A DNA stretch of 64,000 bases, from contig OZ237736.1 of NCBI GenBank assembly GCA_965178125.1, positions 930,001-994,000 on the forward strand, written 5' to 3'. Made by a program: the position numbers and the translations under genes. Each line of letters opens with the position of its first letter. Position 1 is the first letter of the stretch. The stretch comes from Bilabrum cf. latius. Its lineage: Eukaryota; Bigyra: Bicosoecida; Bigyra; Bicosoecida. The notes beneath the pieces were generated by a model that worked only from the letters and a program-made list of their open reading frames with translations, was not told the origin of the DNA and did no database searches. Shown here in pieces: positions 11,725 to 23,712 of this stretch.

Positions 11725-13506
11725 ATGTCAATGAAAAGGCAAATGGAAGTCATGACAAAAGTCCGGTAGGATGCTGAAGATTTGTCGGGGTTCATGCGAG
11801 ACTTGGAGCAGTGGCACAAAAAGGTTCGAAAACAGGATGATGCTCTCAGGCAATCAACCAGGACCAAGATGCCAATTCGCACTAAGATCAGTAAATCAAA
11901 CGTGCGCTAGCTAGATGTGTCGCCCCTTCAGCCATCGGAGGGCACCGCTGCTGACCACACGCACCAGAAGTATAGCAAGTGGGAAAGGTTCGACCCGGTA
12001 AGTTCGGATGAGCAGCCGAAATGCCTGCAATCGCTACAAAGTTGATACGTCCAGCACTCTTTGTATCATTAAGCGCCGTCGCAGGAGACAGCTGAATCAG
12101 AGTCTAGGGAGGTCTTCAACACGACCGCTGCCGGTGCTGCTCCTGCCAGACTGACGCCAGCCTCAATAGCATACCTTCCTCCGGAAGCAGTAGGATCTAT
12201 TCCGAAACCCAGCGATAGCACATCTAAAGCAACGATACGATCTGGGGCGTCTAACCCCGTACTGGACCAGGCAGAGATCGAGCGGGAGCGCGGCAACGAG
12301 AGCTTCAGGAAAGGCCAGTTTGATTCCGCCTTGCGAGCGTATTCGAGGGCAATCGGGATGAATCCACTTGACTTTAGGGCATTGAGCAATCGATCCATGG
12401 CTCATTTGAAGCTCAAGAACACACAGGCAGCAGAAGACGATGCCACTGCTGCACTCGCGATCGACAGCACCCACGTCAAGTCGCTCTACCGCAGGGGGGT
12501 CGCCCGAGTAGCACTTGGTCGACTGCGGGACGCAATTGTAGACTTTTAGGACGCGCTACGTCTAGATCCCGCCAACAAGCCAGCAAAGGCGGAGCTCAAC
12601 AAGTGTATCGAGCAGCGGAGGACCGCCGTGAGACGAGCACCGAAGCAACTGCTCGCCGGCGGCACAATCGCTCTGGACGCGTTCACACAGGCAGGTACCG
12701 CCAACTCTGCCAAGGAGGAATATGATCCCGCAATGTCCTCCCAAGAGGTTCCGCATACCTCGGAGGCACGAATCGCAGCTACTGCCTCGGAACCAGCTGA
12801 GCCGCAACAGCCGACTGAGCGAGCAAGCAGTGCGGTGCAATTGCCCGGTTCCTTAGCCAGCGAAGCAGGTGCTATAAGTAGCAAACGTAGAGCGCTTGCC
12901 CGCGACACAGACCAAAGGCCACCGCCCGCCGTAGCTTCCAGCAGCAGATCCAGCCCTCCTGTGTCACCACATGCGAAGCGGGCATTGCCTTCAACGGCTA
13001 CTACATTTGAGACGCTGTGGCGATCAATTGAAGACGAAGCCAGAGGGGCAGTGGGTGCAGCTGGGGATGCTTCGAAGATATCCGGCTCTGCAGCAGCTGG
13101 AGGTGCATCCGATGCCTCGGCCGCAGATAGCGTGCGAGGGTAGCGGCAGGCGCTCTTGCTTCGACTGGGCCCAAAGAAGTTCGGAAGATTGTATTCGGCC
13201 GTCGCCCCGGAGGCGGGTTTGCTCGGTGCAGTTGCATGCTGCGCGTTTCAGGCAGTTTAGGTGCTGCTGCGGACTTCTGGAGGAGACAAAGCAGCACAAA
13301 GGATGTCGCAGTGGCTTGGAGTGCTTGCGTCGCTGCCTAATAGATCGACCATATCGATGATGATGCCTACTGAGCTTAAGGCTGCAATGAAGTAGGGCAT
13401 AGTGCGCGCTAGAGACGAGATTGTGCCGAGAGCTACCACAGGTGCAACTGCAACCAAGCTAGGCAAGGCTTGTGAGGCGTTCATCCAGGTTTTCTCACTC
13501 GATTGA
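11725..13506 (+). CDS. RPAP3: RPAP3-like TPR co-chaperone (R2TP complex)
   Basis: Exons 11725-11997 and 12085-13506 (intron 87 nt, GTAAGT...CGCAG, phase 0); 564 residues ending TGA. Seen: an N-terminal DLSGFMRDLEQWHKKVRKQD like the QDFMRDLQNWEEDIKQKD of RPAP3; one TPR block (RGNESFRKGQFDSALRAYSR, NRSMAHLKLK, YRRGVARVALGRLRDAI), where the human protein has two; then a Ser/Ala linker and the RPAP3_C domain (about residues 398-556, from TTFETLWRSIED to MPTELKAAMK). In-frame TAGs include 12547-12549 (VDF[Q]DALRLDP) and 13141-13143. Role: with PIH1D1 and RUVBL1/2 it bridges Hsp90 to assembly of RNA polymerases, PIKKs and snoRNPs; related proteins preassemble axonemal dyneins. Confidence 0.88.
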
Positions 13507-13649
13507 TGAAGGACTCGATCATGGAGCTTGCATTCCTCCAGTCTTTGGACTATTCCATCCGAATGTTTTGAACTCATCAAGGTGATGTGGAGGAGCAATC
13601 TAACTACAGGTGGGGATAAAGCATACACATTATTTCGCTTCCAAGACAA

Positions 13650-14785
13650 ATGTCGCGCGATATGTTCTTGTCTTTGAATCTATCAGTAGTTGCTTGCCGC
13701 CACCCTGAGACAGGAAAGCTTCTATGCGTGAAAGAAAGAGGGAAACGCGGTGAGAACGTTAACATGCAAGATCCGCCGGAACGAACTGCTTGCATCGTTC
13801 CACAGTTCAGCTTCCATATCGCTATTTATTAGCCCTGGTTTGCCAGTTTGCTACAAGTGCAGGCTGGTGGCTGCCAGCAGGGGCAGTGGATGCCGGCGAG
13901 AAGTTCGAGCAGGCGGCAATTCGCGAGTGTTACGAGGAAGCTGGTCTCACACCGAGGCTGTGCGGGCTGCTGAGATGCGAGCACTCTGTGCAATCCAAAG
14001 GGGAGGGCCGATCACCATCCATGCAGCGAATGCGGACAGTATTCTTCGCGGAGCCTCAGACCGGTTCGACGGGCGCGTTCCTGGACACAGTTAAGCAAGA
14101 AGCTGATAGCGAATCCCAAGGCGCCGCGTGGATGTCTACTCGATAGATCGCAGCATCTGCAGCGATAGGTGCTGGACATGATCCCTTTGTCGTGGATGTT
14201 TATGAGCGCCTGTGCAAGGCGAGAGGGGCACTGACCTCAATACTATCATCTTCTACGGCTCCAAGCTCTGCCAGCAGGAAAATGAAGAGATACGACTACA
14301 TCCTCTAGCACACGTTTCAAGATTTTCCACGCAGAAAAGAAAGCGAGTTTGGACGCCGTGCCAAGTCGTTCGAGTACGCCAAACAGGTCATGGCGTGGGG
14401 CGAGGCCATCGCAGCAGAGCCAGGGTGCCCCCTTACTAGCTTCGGAGAGCACATCTACCTTCGCGGGAGCGAGCCACTCGACTGGGCTATATACTTGGAC
14501 TGCGGCGGTTTCATCGGACCGCTCAGCATGATGCAATCCGAGGGTACCCCGGTAGACGTCGTAGCAGAATATAACCCATTCCAGCTGCCTCTGTCGAGTG
14601 CAGACCCAGGAGTTGCTAGCGGTGGTGCAGAGGCGGCAGGGAAGACTGTTAGGGCGGGGTCTTCTGGTCCAGTTCCAGCAGGAGCAGCAACCGGAGGAGC
14701 CGCCGCGGAGGCAAGCAGACTTTCAGCCCCTGCGGTGGCTAAGTCGGATTCGAGTGGGACTGAGGGGCCTGTGGAGGAGTTGTGA
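13650..14785 (+). CDS. Nudix hydrolase domain protein
   Basis: Exons 13650-13749 and 13863-14785; intron 113 nt (GTGAGA...TGCAG) splitting a Gly codon; 340 residues, ending TGA. Splicing creates KRGWWLPAGAVDAGEKF followed by AAIRECYEEAGL, an exact Nudix box (Gx5Ex7REUxEExGU) at about residues 40-62. In-frame TAGs at 14144-14146 and in YDYIL[Q]HTF (about 14308). The part after about residue 130 (KMKRYDYILQ, FEYAKQVMAWGEAIA, LDWAIYLDCGGFIGPL) is not one I recognise. Nudix enzymes cleave nucleoside-diphosphate-linked substrates using Mg2+ bound by the Glu cluster; the substrate here cannot be read from sequence. It ends 158 bp from the converging RING gene. Confidence 0.82.
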
Positions 14786-14943
14786 TCACGTTTTTAAGTT
14801 TATTTGGCTCAAAATCTCTTGGCTTGGCCTTCCAGTGAAATTCTTAGCTCAAAGTCAATCAGTGTGCCGTGGTATGATGTGTATTTAGCCCAGATCATCG
14901 CAAGCGACTGCACGATTCAGCTGCATGCATCAATCGCAGTCCG

Positions 14944-17900
14944 TCACAGTGTCCCGTTCAGGATGGCTCGCACTGTCGCATCAGCAGCCTGAGCCTCCGC
15001 CTCAGAGTAGTCGTGCTCGTCTCCAGTTCCCTCTGCCCACCAACGCTTGAGGTTCTGCTGGGTCTCTGAAGGGAGTTGCTTGAAGTTCAGTGGTGCTGGT
15101 TGTTTGTCCCGGCTGCCTCTGCCCCCGGCAGACCCGCTTCCAGCCCCGCTTGCCGGCCCGTCTGGGATTTCCGACACACTTGCAACATGTGCAGCCCCGT
15201 TGCTCCTGGCCTAGAGACCAGCTCGTACCCATGTCCAATGTCCAGATCCCCACGCCTTCAGAGGCTCCTGCTCCTTACCTTCGGAACTCTTGGATACTGC
15301 GTCTGCGATCTCGGGCATGATCGCACCCGCTTCAGAGCTAGGCAGCAAGATGCCCCAACCCCTCCTAGCCCCGTTCCTGGCCAGCTCGCCTAGATGGCTC
15401 GGCAACTGCATGTTGCACACTGGACAAGAGCCTTTCATTAGCAACCATGGATCCACGCATCGGGAATGCAAGTTGTGGCCGCAAGGCAACGAGCGGCACA
15501 CGTGGTTCGGCAGCTAGGCCTCCATGCACACCGCACAGCTGGGCCCGTCTTCATCCTCGTCGTCCGATTCGTCTTCAATACCTGGCGGTACGCCCTGGCT
15601 GTGCCCATGACTGTCGCAAGATTCTCCCACTGGTGGCGGCTGGGCCGTGCCCTGTGCCTTGGATGGATCTGCTGCAAGCGATTCCGATTTCGACCCCTCC
15701 GCTGTTGTCTAGTCCTGGTCAAGAGGATGAGCCTGATATCGCAGTCGACCCCCCTTGGACCTGCACGGGCGGCGCCACAGAGGCAGCGCATCCACCACAC
15801 CGGGCTCTGCACCGTTCGAGTACGAGTGCTGGAACACGGTCCCGGTCAGCGACGATGAGTGTACCAGAGCCTGCAGCAGGCCAGCGCCCTGCGCGCCTTC
15901 CTCCAAGCCACCGAACCCGCCCGCATCAACACCGTTTGATTCACTATCATTAACGCCCTCGCCGCCCTCGCTCTCTCCTTTTGGATCTGCAGTAGCCCCG
16001 CCTGCCCCAGACCCGCTACCTGTGCCCGCCTCCTGGCCCGAGCCCTCGCGCTCTGCCCGAGTTCGAAACCCGCTGCGGCGCGGCGCATGCGTCGCTAGCG
16101 CGCTGGCTTCTACCTCAGCACCATAGCCGTTCTCCTCTCGCATTGCTTGCCTCCTTGCGGCGGTGTCTCGCGTGCAACGGTCGCCAATGCGCTGCATGAG
16201 CCTTTGCGAGTCCACGCCGTCTTCTTCGTCGATCTGTGCCTGCAGAGCAGCGGCGAAAGCAGCGTCCTCATCTTCTTGCTGCTTAGCCTTGAGTTCGGCT
16301 TCAGACTGCTGTTCTGATTCAGCTGCACCACTTGCTTCTTCTACTTGCGGAGATGCTGGATCATCTTTGATTCTCTCTGCTGAAGCCCGAGCAGCTGGCC
16401 TCCCTTCAGCTACAGTTCGGATTCCAACGCTTCTGCGGTGACTGCCATGGGATTTCTTCTTTGGCTTATCTCGCGGGCGCCTGGATTCGATCACAGACAC
16501 AGCCTGTGCCACCATCTCGAGAGAGCCGCCTGACCTGGCCATCTGTCGTAGGACGCGGCGGATGAGCCCCCGTGGGACTCTGAAGAAGCTCTGCTTGAGG
16601 TTATCCACCACCTAGTCCTCTCTCTGCCGCCTCTGTGCCCTGGCTCTAACTAGCATACTCACACCCGCCCCAGAAGCTGCAGAGTCCTCTGCATTGCCTG
16701 CCAGAGGGTGCCAAGCGTCCTCGGCCTCTACGTCCATCTCGTCTGATCCTGGTGCAGCTCTCAGCGTTCCGTCAAGGCCATCGTCCTCCCCAGATGCGGA
16801 TCCACGCCGCCACGGTCTCATTATCGTGTCCATGTCGACTCCAAGGGCACACAAGATATCAGTGGCTGAGCTTGCATCACAACCCCTGGCATCCACCGGC
16901 AAGTGCGCGGCCAAGGCAGCTCTCAGGCCTCCCACTGGCCACTCTGGGCACCCGACCGAAGTGCTAATTGCATGCGACACGGTCGACATTGCAGCACTTG
17001 AGCCCAATGCTTGTTTCTAACAAAGATCCTCTTCGTCCCCAGCTGGTACCTCGAGGTGGCCCGCGTGCTCCCACCACCACCGGCCTGCACCGCTCACGTC
17101 CCACCCACCCTTCAGCTGCCACCCCTTGTTGTTGCAATGCGATGGAGTATCAACCGCAAGTTTCTGGGCAGATGCAAGCTAGCCCGTGACATCTGCAGGG
17201 TGAGTCGTGCCGCTCGCGAGCCCAATAGCTGGTGCATCGAGCGGTATGCGAGCACCGCATGCGTGGCACGACTGGCACATGCCCTGCGCTCCTCTAGAAC
17301 TAGTGCCCAACCTCCCTGCCACCCAGACATGCGCCAAACCATTAGTTGACGCGTCGCCTGCGCCTCCAAATTCACTATTAAGAGCTATTGATGCCACTGC
17401 ATCCGCGCGATTGGCAGGCGGGCGGCAAGACGATAGTGCCATGTCCGCAACTTGGCCAGCTCCCATTGCGCGCCCTTGACCAGCCTTGTGGAGTAAGTCT
17501 GCCTTGACGGTGCTCGACCACGCTTCTTCATCGGGTACGGGCATCGCTGGAGGCTACACCTTGACAGTCGCCGTGACGCCGCCTTTAACGCAGATACTGT
17601 CACGTTGCACTGCAAGTGCTTCCCTGCTATCGTCACCGTGAACTGTCGATGGTACTGCCAAACTGTGGCTCGCAATGCCGAATGCCTTCTCTATGCTCTC
17701 AATGCCCAGCTGTACCTTAGAATGTGTATCAATGCCATCACCGGCACATCCTCTCTTGGTCTTGTCTCGACTGCTTGCTTGCAACCTCGACGATAGGCTG
17801 CTAGGACCCTTGTTCTGGTGCGAATCGCTGTCTTCGTCTGTTGACTGGAAATTGCAAAGATGCTGCTCAAGTATCTCAGTCATCGCCGAACAATCGGGAT

Positions 17901-20900
17901 CTGGGCAAGCGACCAAGCAGGCTCCGGCGCAAGTGGCTGACGGAAGCCTGAGTGATTGAGGGTCGAGCGATGAAAGCACCGCCCCAGCCGCTTCCCGCTG
18001 TTGCTGAAGAGCATCGAGGGCAGAAGACACAGTGCGTTTACAGTCATCGACGACTCTTTCCACTGACTGAAGCACGCTCAAGATGTTGCGGAGATGCGCG
18101 ATACCTGCCGATGCAGCTTCGACGGCAGACTCTGCGAACCCAGACGGTAGCTGCCTGGAGTGGTCTAGGTCTAATTCCCATCGCACAATCGCCACTTGCA
18201 ACATACTAACGCTTCTATCCAATCCTTTGCCACCTGAGCAGGCGATCATGACGGAGTTGCCAAAGGAAGACATGTCAGGAATGGCTGCTGTTCCTGCCCA
18301 AGCTCTCGCTAGGCATGCCGCTGAAGCTGCTAGGCCGGGGCTCGCCATCATTCGCATCGAGGTAGGATCCAGGCACTGGGCAGCTGCTGCCCGCTCCACC
18401 CCGCCAAACATAGCAAGCCTTTTGGCCCATTTTGCCAGCGGCACACGGGACACTGCAATGGTGAGCCTGAAATCCGGGGGGAATCTGTCGTCGGCTGGAT
18501 GGATCCCTAGCGAAGCCCCAGTGAAGGTGACAAGCACCGCGCTCGGGTCATTGGGGTCTCTCGTCGATGTGCTGCCGCTGCACGCTCCCGACAGGATCGC
18601 CTCTGGCACAAAGTCAAAGGAAAGCACCCGAGCCCTGCTCTGCTGCCCCCTCTGCAAGTGCATGTGGGCAGAGTCTCTAGCATGCCCGCCACCACCTGAC
18701 CTGGCCTCCCTCGCATCTGCAGGCACTTCAGAGTCAGGCACCGCTCCTGATTCGATTTCATGGCGGAGGGGCGGCTTCAGCACAACCTCTTCGTCGTCTG
18801 CCCCCAGTTCGTCGTACTCGTCACCTCGCAAACCGTGCCCCACGTCGTACCCCCGACGATGCAGACTGCCTGGCTCGTCCCCTCCCCGGAGCACCTCTGC
18901 CTTGGCGGGGGGTTCTTGCCAGCAGTGGTAGAGGGTGATCGTGATGGTGTTAGGCACTGGCACGGTGGGGCCGCCTTCGCCAGCCACTTGCACCCGGCGT
19001 GGAGGAGGTACCACCACGCCAAGAGGAATGAGGGCACGCTCGAGACCTGCGGGGAACTCTGCCCCGCCGCTTGACTCGGCTGACCCAATGACTCGAAGCA
19101 GCGTCGTGGCCCCACCCGAGTTACCGTCGGCTCCATCACTCGAGACAAGTACAGCCGGTCTCAGGCCCAGCGGGTGGGATTCGCCGACTGAGCACCGTTC
19201 TAGGCTTCGCTAGCCTGCACGGCTCAGCTTCGGGCGGCACGCGGTTGCAACAGGCCGTGCAAGCGGGAGAGCAGGTACGGGTCCAACACTAGCCCACAGC
19301 ACGCAAGCAGGGGGCTTACTTGCATCGATATCGTCATCGCTATCTTCATCACTTCCATCGCTAGATCCTTCCAATATCTCGACTGTGGGGCGATCACCAA
19401 CTTCACCAGGCGAAGCAGCATCAGCAGACGTAGTGGCAGCAGCGGCCTCAAAACTGCCATTGGCTGCGTCTGACTTCACATTCGTTCGATCACCACCGTG
19501 GCTGCTTGCACCGGAACCAAGACTGGGCTCACGCGCGGCGGCGCCTAGCAGATACCAGATAAGAATCGGGACTGCTGCAATGTTAGATCGAACCTGAGGC
19601 CCGAATGGCGAGGCTTGACTAGCAAGGGCACGCGCTAGACGCATATGCATGCTTTGCCCGTCTGTACCCCTGAGTACAGACTCAGCGAGCGAGGTGGCGA
19701 TGGATAAGTTTCGTGCCGTCCGGAGGACCATGGGCGGCAAGATAGGCGCGAGGGCAAGTCGCATAAGGGTGCTGTTCGCTAGGACTTGCCTTCCGTGCGC
19801 ATGCGACTGCGAAGCGGACTTGCCAGCTCCTCTTCCGTCTGTTGACGCCCCGCTCGCTGACTCGTCTCGCGCTTGATCGTCACCCGCATCGGCCGCAGCT
19901 TGATCGTGGTCTCCAGAAGGCCCATTGGACGAACCTAGTAGGTATTGGAGCACCCCCGACAGCTGACCAGATTCACCGCCAGCACCAGATTCCCCACTGC
20001 CAATCACTGCAGCGGACGGGGCCGCAGAAGGGAAAGCCGACAGCATGCTGGGTGACGCGAGACACAGCGGGCCGCAGCTCGGCGACGGCCCCCGTAGGTC
20101 TGCGCCAAGACTTGTCGGCACGCCCACCCCAGCGATGGCATGAATTGGTGCCATCCACCCCCCTACAGTACCTGCAGTGCTCATCAGCTGCTCCACATGG
20201 CTGTATAGCCCAAGTGGAGGAACTGTTGTTGATCGCGGCCACCTACCGCACAGTGCCAGTGAAAAGGCTAGATGAGCGTCCGGAGACACGGCATCAACGT
20301 CTGCAGATTCCATAAGAGCATTCCAAAATGCTGATCGATCCAACTCGTGGCTTTTTCGTCGATCGGCATCTGACTGAACCGACCCTACTTCAGCTTGGCC
20401 CACTTCTTCGGATTGGTGCCCACCCGACTGCCCACCACTAACAGAAAGCGAGTCAGCTTGCTCAGCACCGATACGCAGCTGCACCCGAGTAGGGAGCCCA
20501 CCTCGATTCGGCCACCCGCCCGCAAGCAGCAAGTCAATAGCTGCGTCAATGTCGTCTGGTATGGGCCGGCCCATGTCCTCAGCAGGCGGGCCTCCTTCCG
20601 CGGCATTGGCCCTATACTGAGCGAGACACTGCATCCATAAACCAGCAGCCCACGCAGTAGACATCATTTGCCGACTCTGCGGTGCAAGGACTGCAGCCTG
20701 CGATCTGCTACTTTCTTGCGGAGCGGCTTCAGTGCCCAAAGCGGGGGCCCTCGGCGGCCTGGCAGCTAGCACGCCGGGTGGTAGTAGGGGCGAGCAATGC
20801 AGAGCCCAGTCTAGAGGCGAGTGGCCCGCGACAGAGTCTCGATGGGTCTGCCTACGTGGTGGTGGCCAGGGCGCACAGTCAGGGATAATCGAAGCGCCAA

Positions 20901-23001
20901 GCGCCCGACCAAGAGAGCCTCCCTGCATTTTGTCCGACTCGTCGTCGACTCTACAAGAATCACGTGCCGTTGCAGCAGTAAGCGATTGCTGCAGCAGCTA
21001 TCCAGGCTCTGGCAGCTCAATGGATTGCATCCATTTCGGCACTTGGCTGCACATGAGCCGGACCGCCTCAGATGACTCTGACCTCGCCTCTCCCTCGCCC
21101 ACGATGGACACGACGCGCTGCCTCTTTGGCCTTGCCTTCTCCCCGGAGCTCGCAAGCAAAAAAGCAACGAGCTTGCTCGCAGCAGCTGCAGAGACGGCCA
21201 GATGCTCCCTTGGTTCGAAGGCTTGCTTGGCCTGTGCAACGCGCCGCTTCCTGCTGGACGCCCGGCCAGCCGCTGAGGTGGCTCTGCTCGCCTGCTACTT
21301 CCATAGGGCGCTAGGATCGTAGGTGCCGCCACCCTTGGCCTTTGTTTCAGCCGATGGCAGGTCAGAATAATCCAAGGCAGCTCGGACCATGAGATCGACA
21401 ATGGCGGGTTCCTGAAAGCTGGCCTCAACGTTGCTATCCTGCCAGCCCGGCGTCTCCAGTAGAGCAACCGCGTCCGAAGGACCGCACATGACCCTCGCTG
21501 CCCATTCAATGTCGTCCAATGTAGACTCCTCCTGTCTCGCAGCGCAGCCAACAGTAGCACCAGCGTCCGCCCCTCGCGAGAGCCATGGCACACGGGCCCC
21601 GGCCACCGCGCTGGCTCGCAGGCTCTGCCTCGCGACAGACCCGAGCGACTTCGCCATGGAGACGCGCATGCACCTTCTCGACACCCGAAGGAGCCCGGCC
21701 GCAAAGGCAACGCTGTGGCTTACGGAGGGCGACAGAAGCAGTGTCACCCCCAAATACAAGCTACCCCCTGACTCTTCACACATGTGCTAAGTGTGGGCGC
21801 CCCACACAGCAAGACGACGGGCATACGACGAGACTGCAGCCAGGATCAGACCAGCCGAGGGCGGCAGAGCTGTGTCTGCGTCTCCGCTTCCCAGTTCATC
21901 TACGACACCAGATATAGGGTCCTATGGGTGGGGAGCTGAGGCCGACTTGTCGCTCCCCGCAGCAGTGGATTGCTCGCTCCGTCCTGTGGCACCAGAAGCA
22001 GCAGCCGCCGCGACCGGAAAGTCACGTGACGATTGTACCGCTTCTGATCTCACCGCGTCGAGCGGTCCCTCGAGAGGAGATGCACCGCTTGCGCTTCTAC
22101 ACCGTGCAGCATACCCGCAATCAAGCACTGACCACAGGGCCACTCTTCTTCCATGCGAACCGTCGCCCTGTCCCAACAAGCCCGATCCTCCACCTGCACC
22201 TGCACCTGCATGCCCTGCACCTGCTAGGGATCCACCCGATTTCTCCGAGCCGACAGAAGCGTCACTCTAGCTGCTTGTCCTGGTTTCGGCAACCCCACCC
22301 GTCCCTCCGTCACCGCTTGACGTGTGCTCCCTTGCAGCTGGTTGCGCAGATGCCCTGTGCGCGGCTAGGCGAGCGAGCCCAGTGAGCATCATCCAGAGCA
22401 CGCCCTCGGCTGCGGCCACGGCGCTACCCGCGCCCTTCTTGCCCCCGCTGCGTTTCATCCATTTCATGCTTCCAGCAACGGCGGGTGACCTTGGCGGAGT
22501 GGCCGGCGGTGGCTCGTCGATTGCAGACGCTGCGGCTGCGGCTTTCGATCTCAGCGGCACCGTTGATGTACCCCCGGCCTGGGCAGCAAGACTTGCACTT
22601 CCCCCCAAATCTGTTTTTCTCCATGCTTCTTTTGCTTCCAGACTGGTCTCAAGCTCCCTATAGCTTCCTGTCGGGTGTAAACTAGCACTAGCTGCTGCAA
22701 CCAGTAGCATGGATGCCTCTAGCGATGGAACTAGCATTCCCTAAGACACAAATCGCATCCCATGCTGCCTCGCTATATCGTATTCTTCCACTGATACTGT
22801 TCGAAGTGTCATGCTAGGATGTGATGCTAAGCTTTGTGCCGCTGACTCTGACGGCTTCGCTGACCGAACACCAGGTACGGCGCTGCTGCTTTGCCCAGCA
22901 GTGTCTGGCAGGCGACTTGCCCTCCTCACTCTTGGTCCAGAAGCTTTTGGCTTGCTAGCAACTGCAGGTTCGCCTGACATCCACGATAAAAGGGATGACA
23001 T
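14944..23001 (-). CDS. Giant RING-H2 zinc-finger protein, probable E3 ubiquitin ligase
   Basis: A single 8,058-nt frame, ATG at 23001 (MSSLLSWMSGEP) to TGA at 14944-14946, 2,685 residues. I checked the junctions at TAGs 22741, 22267, 21922, 21787, 21295, 19210, 17554, 17179, 16612, 15709 and 15211 and found no TAA or TGA. Seen: a canonical RING-H2 near the C-terminus (CAVCMEA, PCGHNLHSRCVDPWLL, CPVC; about residues 2487-2530). About residue 1907 there is a Cys cluster (CQSCHACGAR) followed by Trp-rich GRWWWEHAGH. The rest is Ala/Ser/Gly-rich with predicted helices (for example STLMRLALAPILPPMVL and SNIAAVPILIWYLLG). I recognise no catalytic domain apart from the RING and no named family. The N-terminal start is tentative; an upstream exon in 23002-23400 cannot be excluded. 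Confidence 0.78.
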
Positions 23002-23712
23002 GATGCCACGGCGCCCAACCGCAACTGGATCGTGGAGGTGACTGGACGCTCCTGAGAGGTGCTTTGGCGGGCCCCGGTGACAGCCAGGCAATACTTCGAT
23101 TGTTTTGAATCAAACTCTAAATGTCGGGCTGCTTCACACCGCACTGAATCAAATGCTATTGTTGCGTCACCCCTTGCGATAGCTTTTAGTCTTCATCTTC
23201 GATAATTGTGCCCCTGAAGCCAGCACGATAGTGATGGATTTGACTACGTAGGCCAAGGATCGAAGAATTTCCACATATTCGTGTCGGCACCACCCTCGGA
23301 AACTACTCTGGAGCTGGGCCTGCATGCTCACCAAGTACAATGCCCCCGTGGGCAGCCCAGCCCTGCAATCGTCGAGGTGGCTCCCTCTCCGGAGCCTCAC
23401 ACTCGATACCCTAATTAGGCACCCCTTCGGGGCCTGCTGCCCACGGCAATGTACCCTAGAATTTCACCGTGCGGGCTAAATGCAGCTGGCACTGCTCTCT
23501 AGCATTGGTGCTGTGTCCGACACCCCGGCGCCTGCCTGCAGATTCCTCAGCCCCAACCGCTACCGGTTGCACCACATCGCTGCCAGAATTGGGGGCAAAG
23601 AGACGGGACCTCTGTACATCATGAAATTACATCAATGAAACGTCCTAAGGATCAAGGATTAATTAAAAAACAGTGTGCCTATACATTCCAGTCAAAATGA
23701 CACCAGCACGTC
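23002..23712. other. Intergenic or unassigned stretch with one open minus frame
   Basis: 711 bases between the RING gene start and the end of the trefoil/DUF5054 gene. A minus-strand frame 23400-23167 has no clear ATG start but reads like protein around AQLQSSFRGWCRHEYVEILR and stops at TGA. It could be an upstream exon of the RING gene, since GTGACG follows as a weak donor, or chance. Nothing else recognised; no tRNA or conserved RNA. Confidence 0.3.

Noticed and set aside
20811-21710. 299-codon minus frame within the RING gene in another frame
   Set aside because: It overlaps the giant RING frame on the same strand; its composition is Arg/Ser-rich as expected for an out-of-frame reading.
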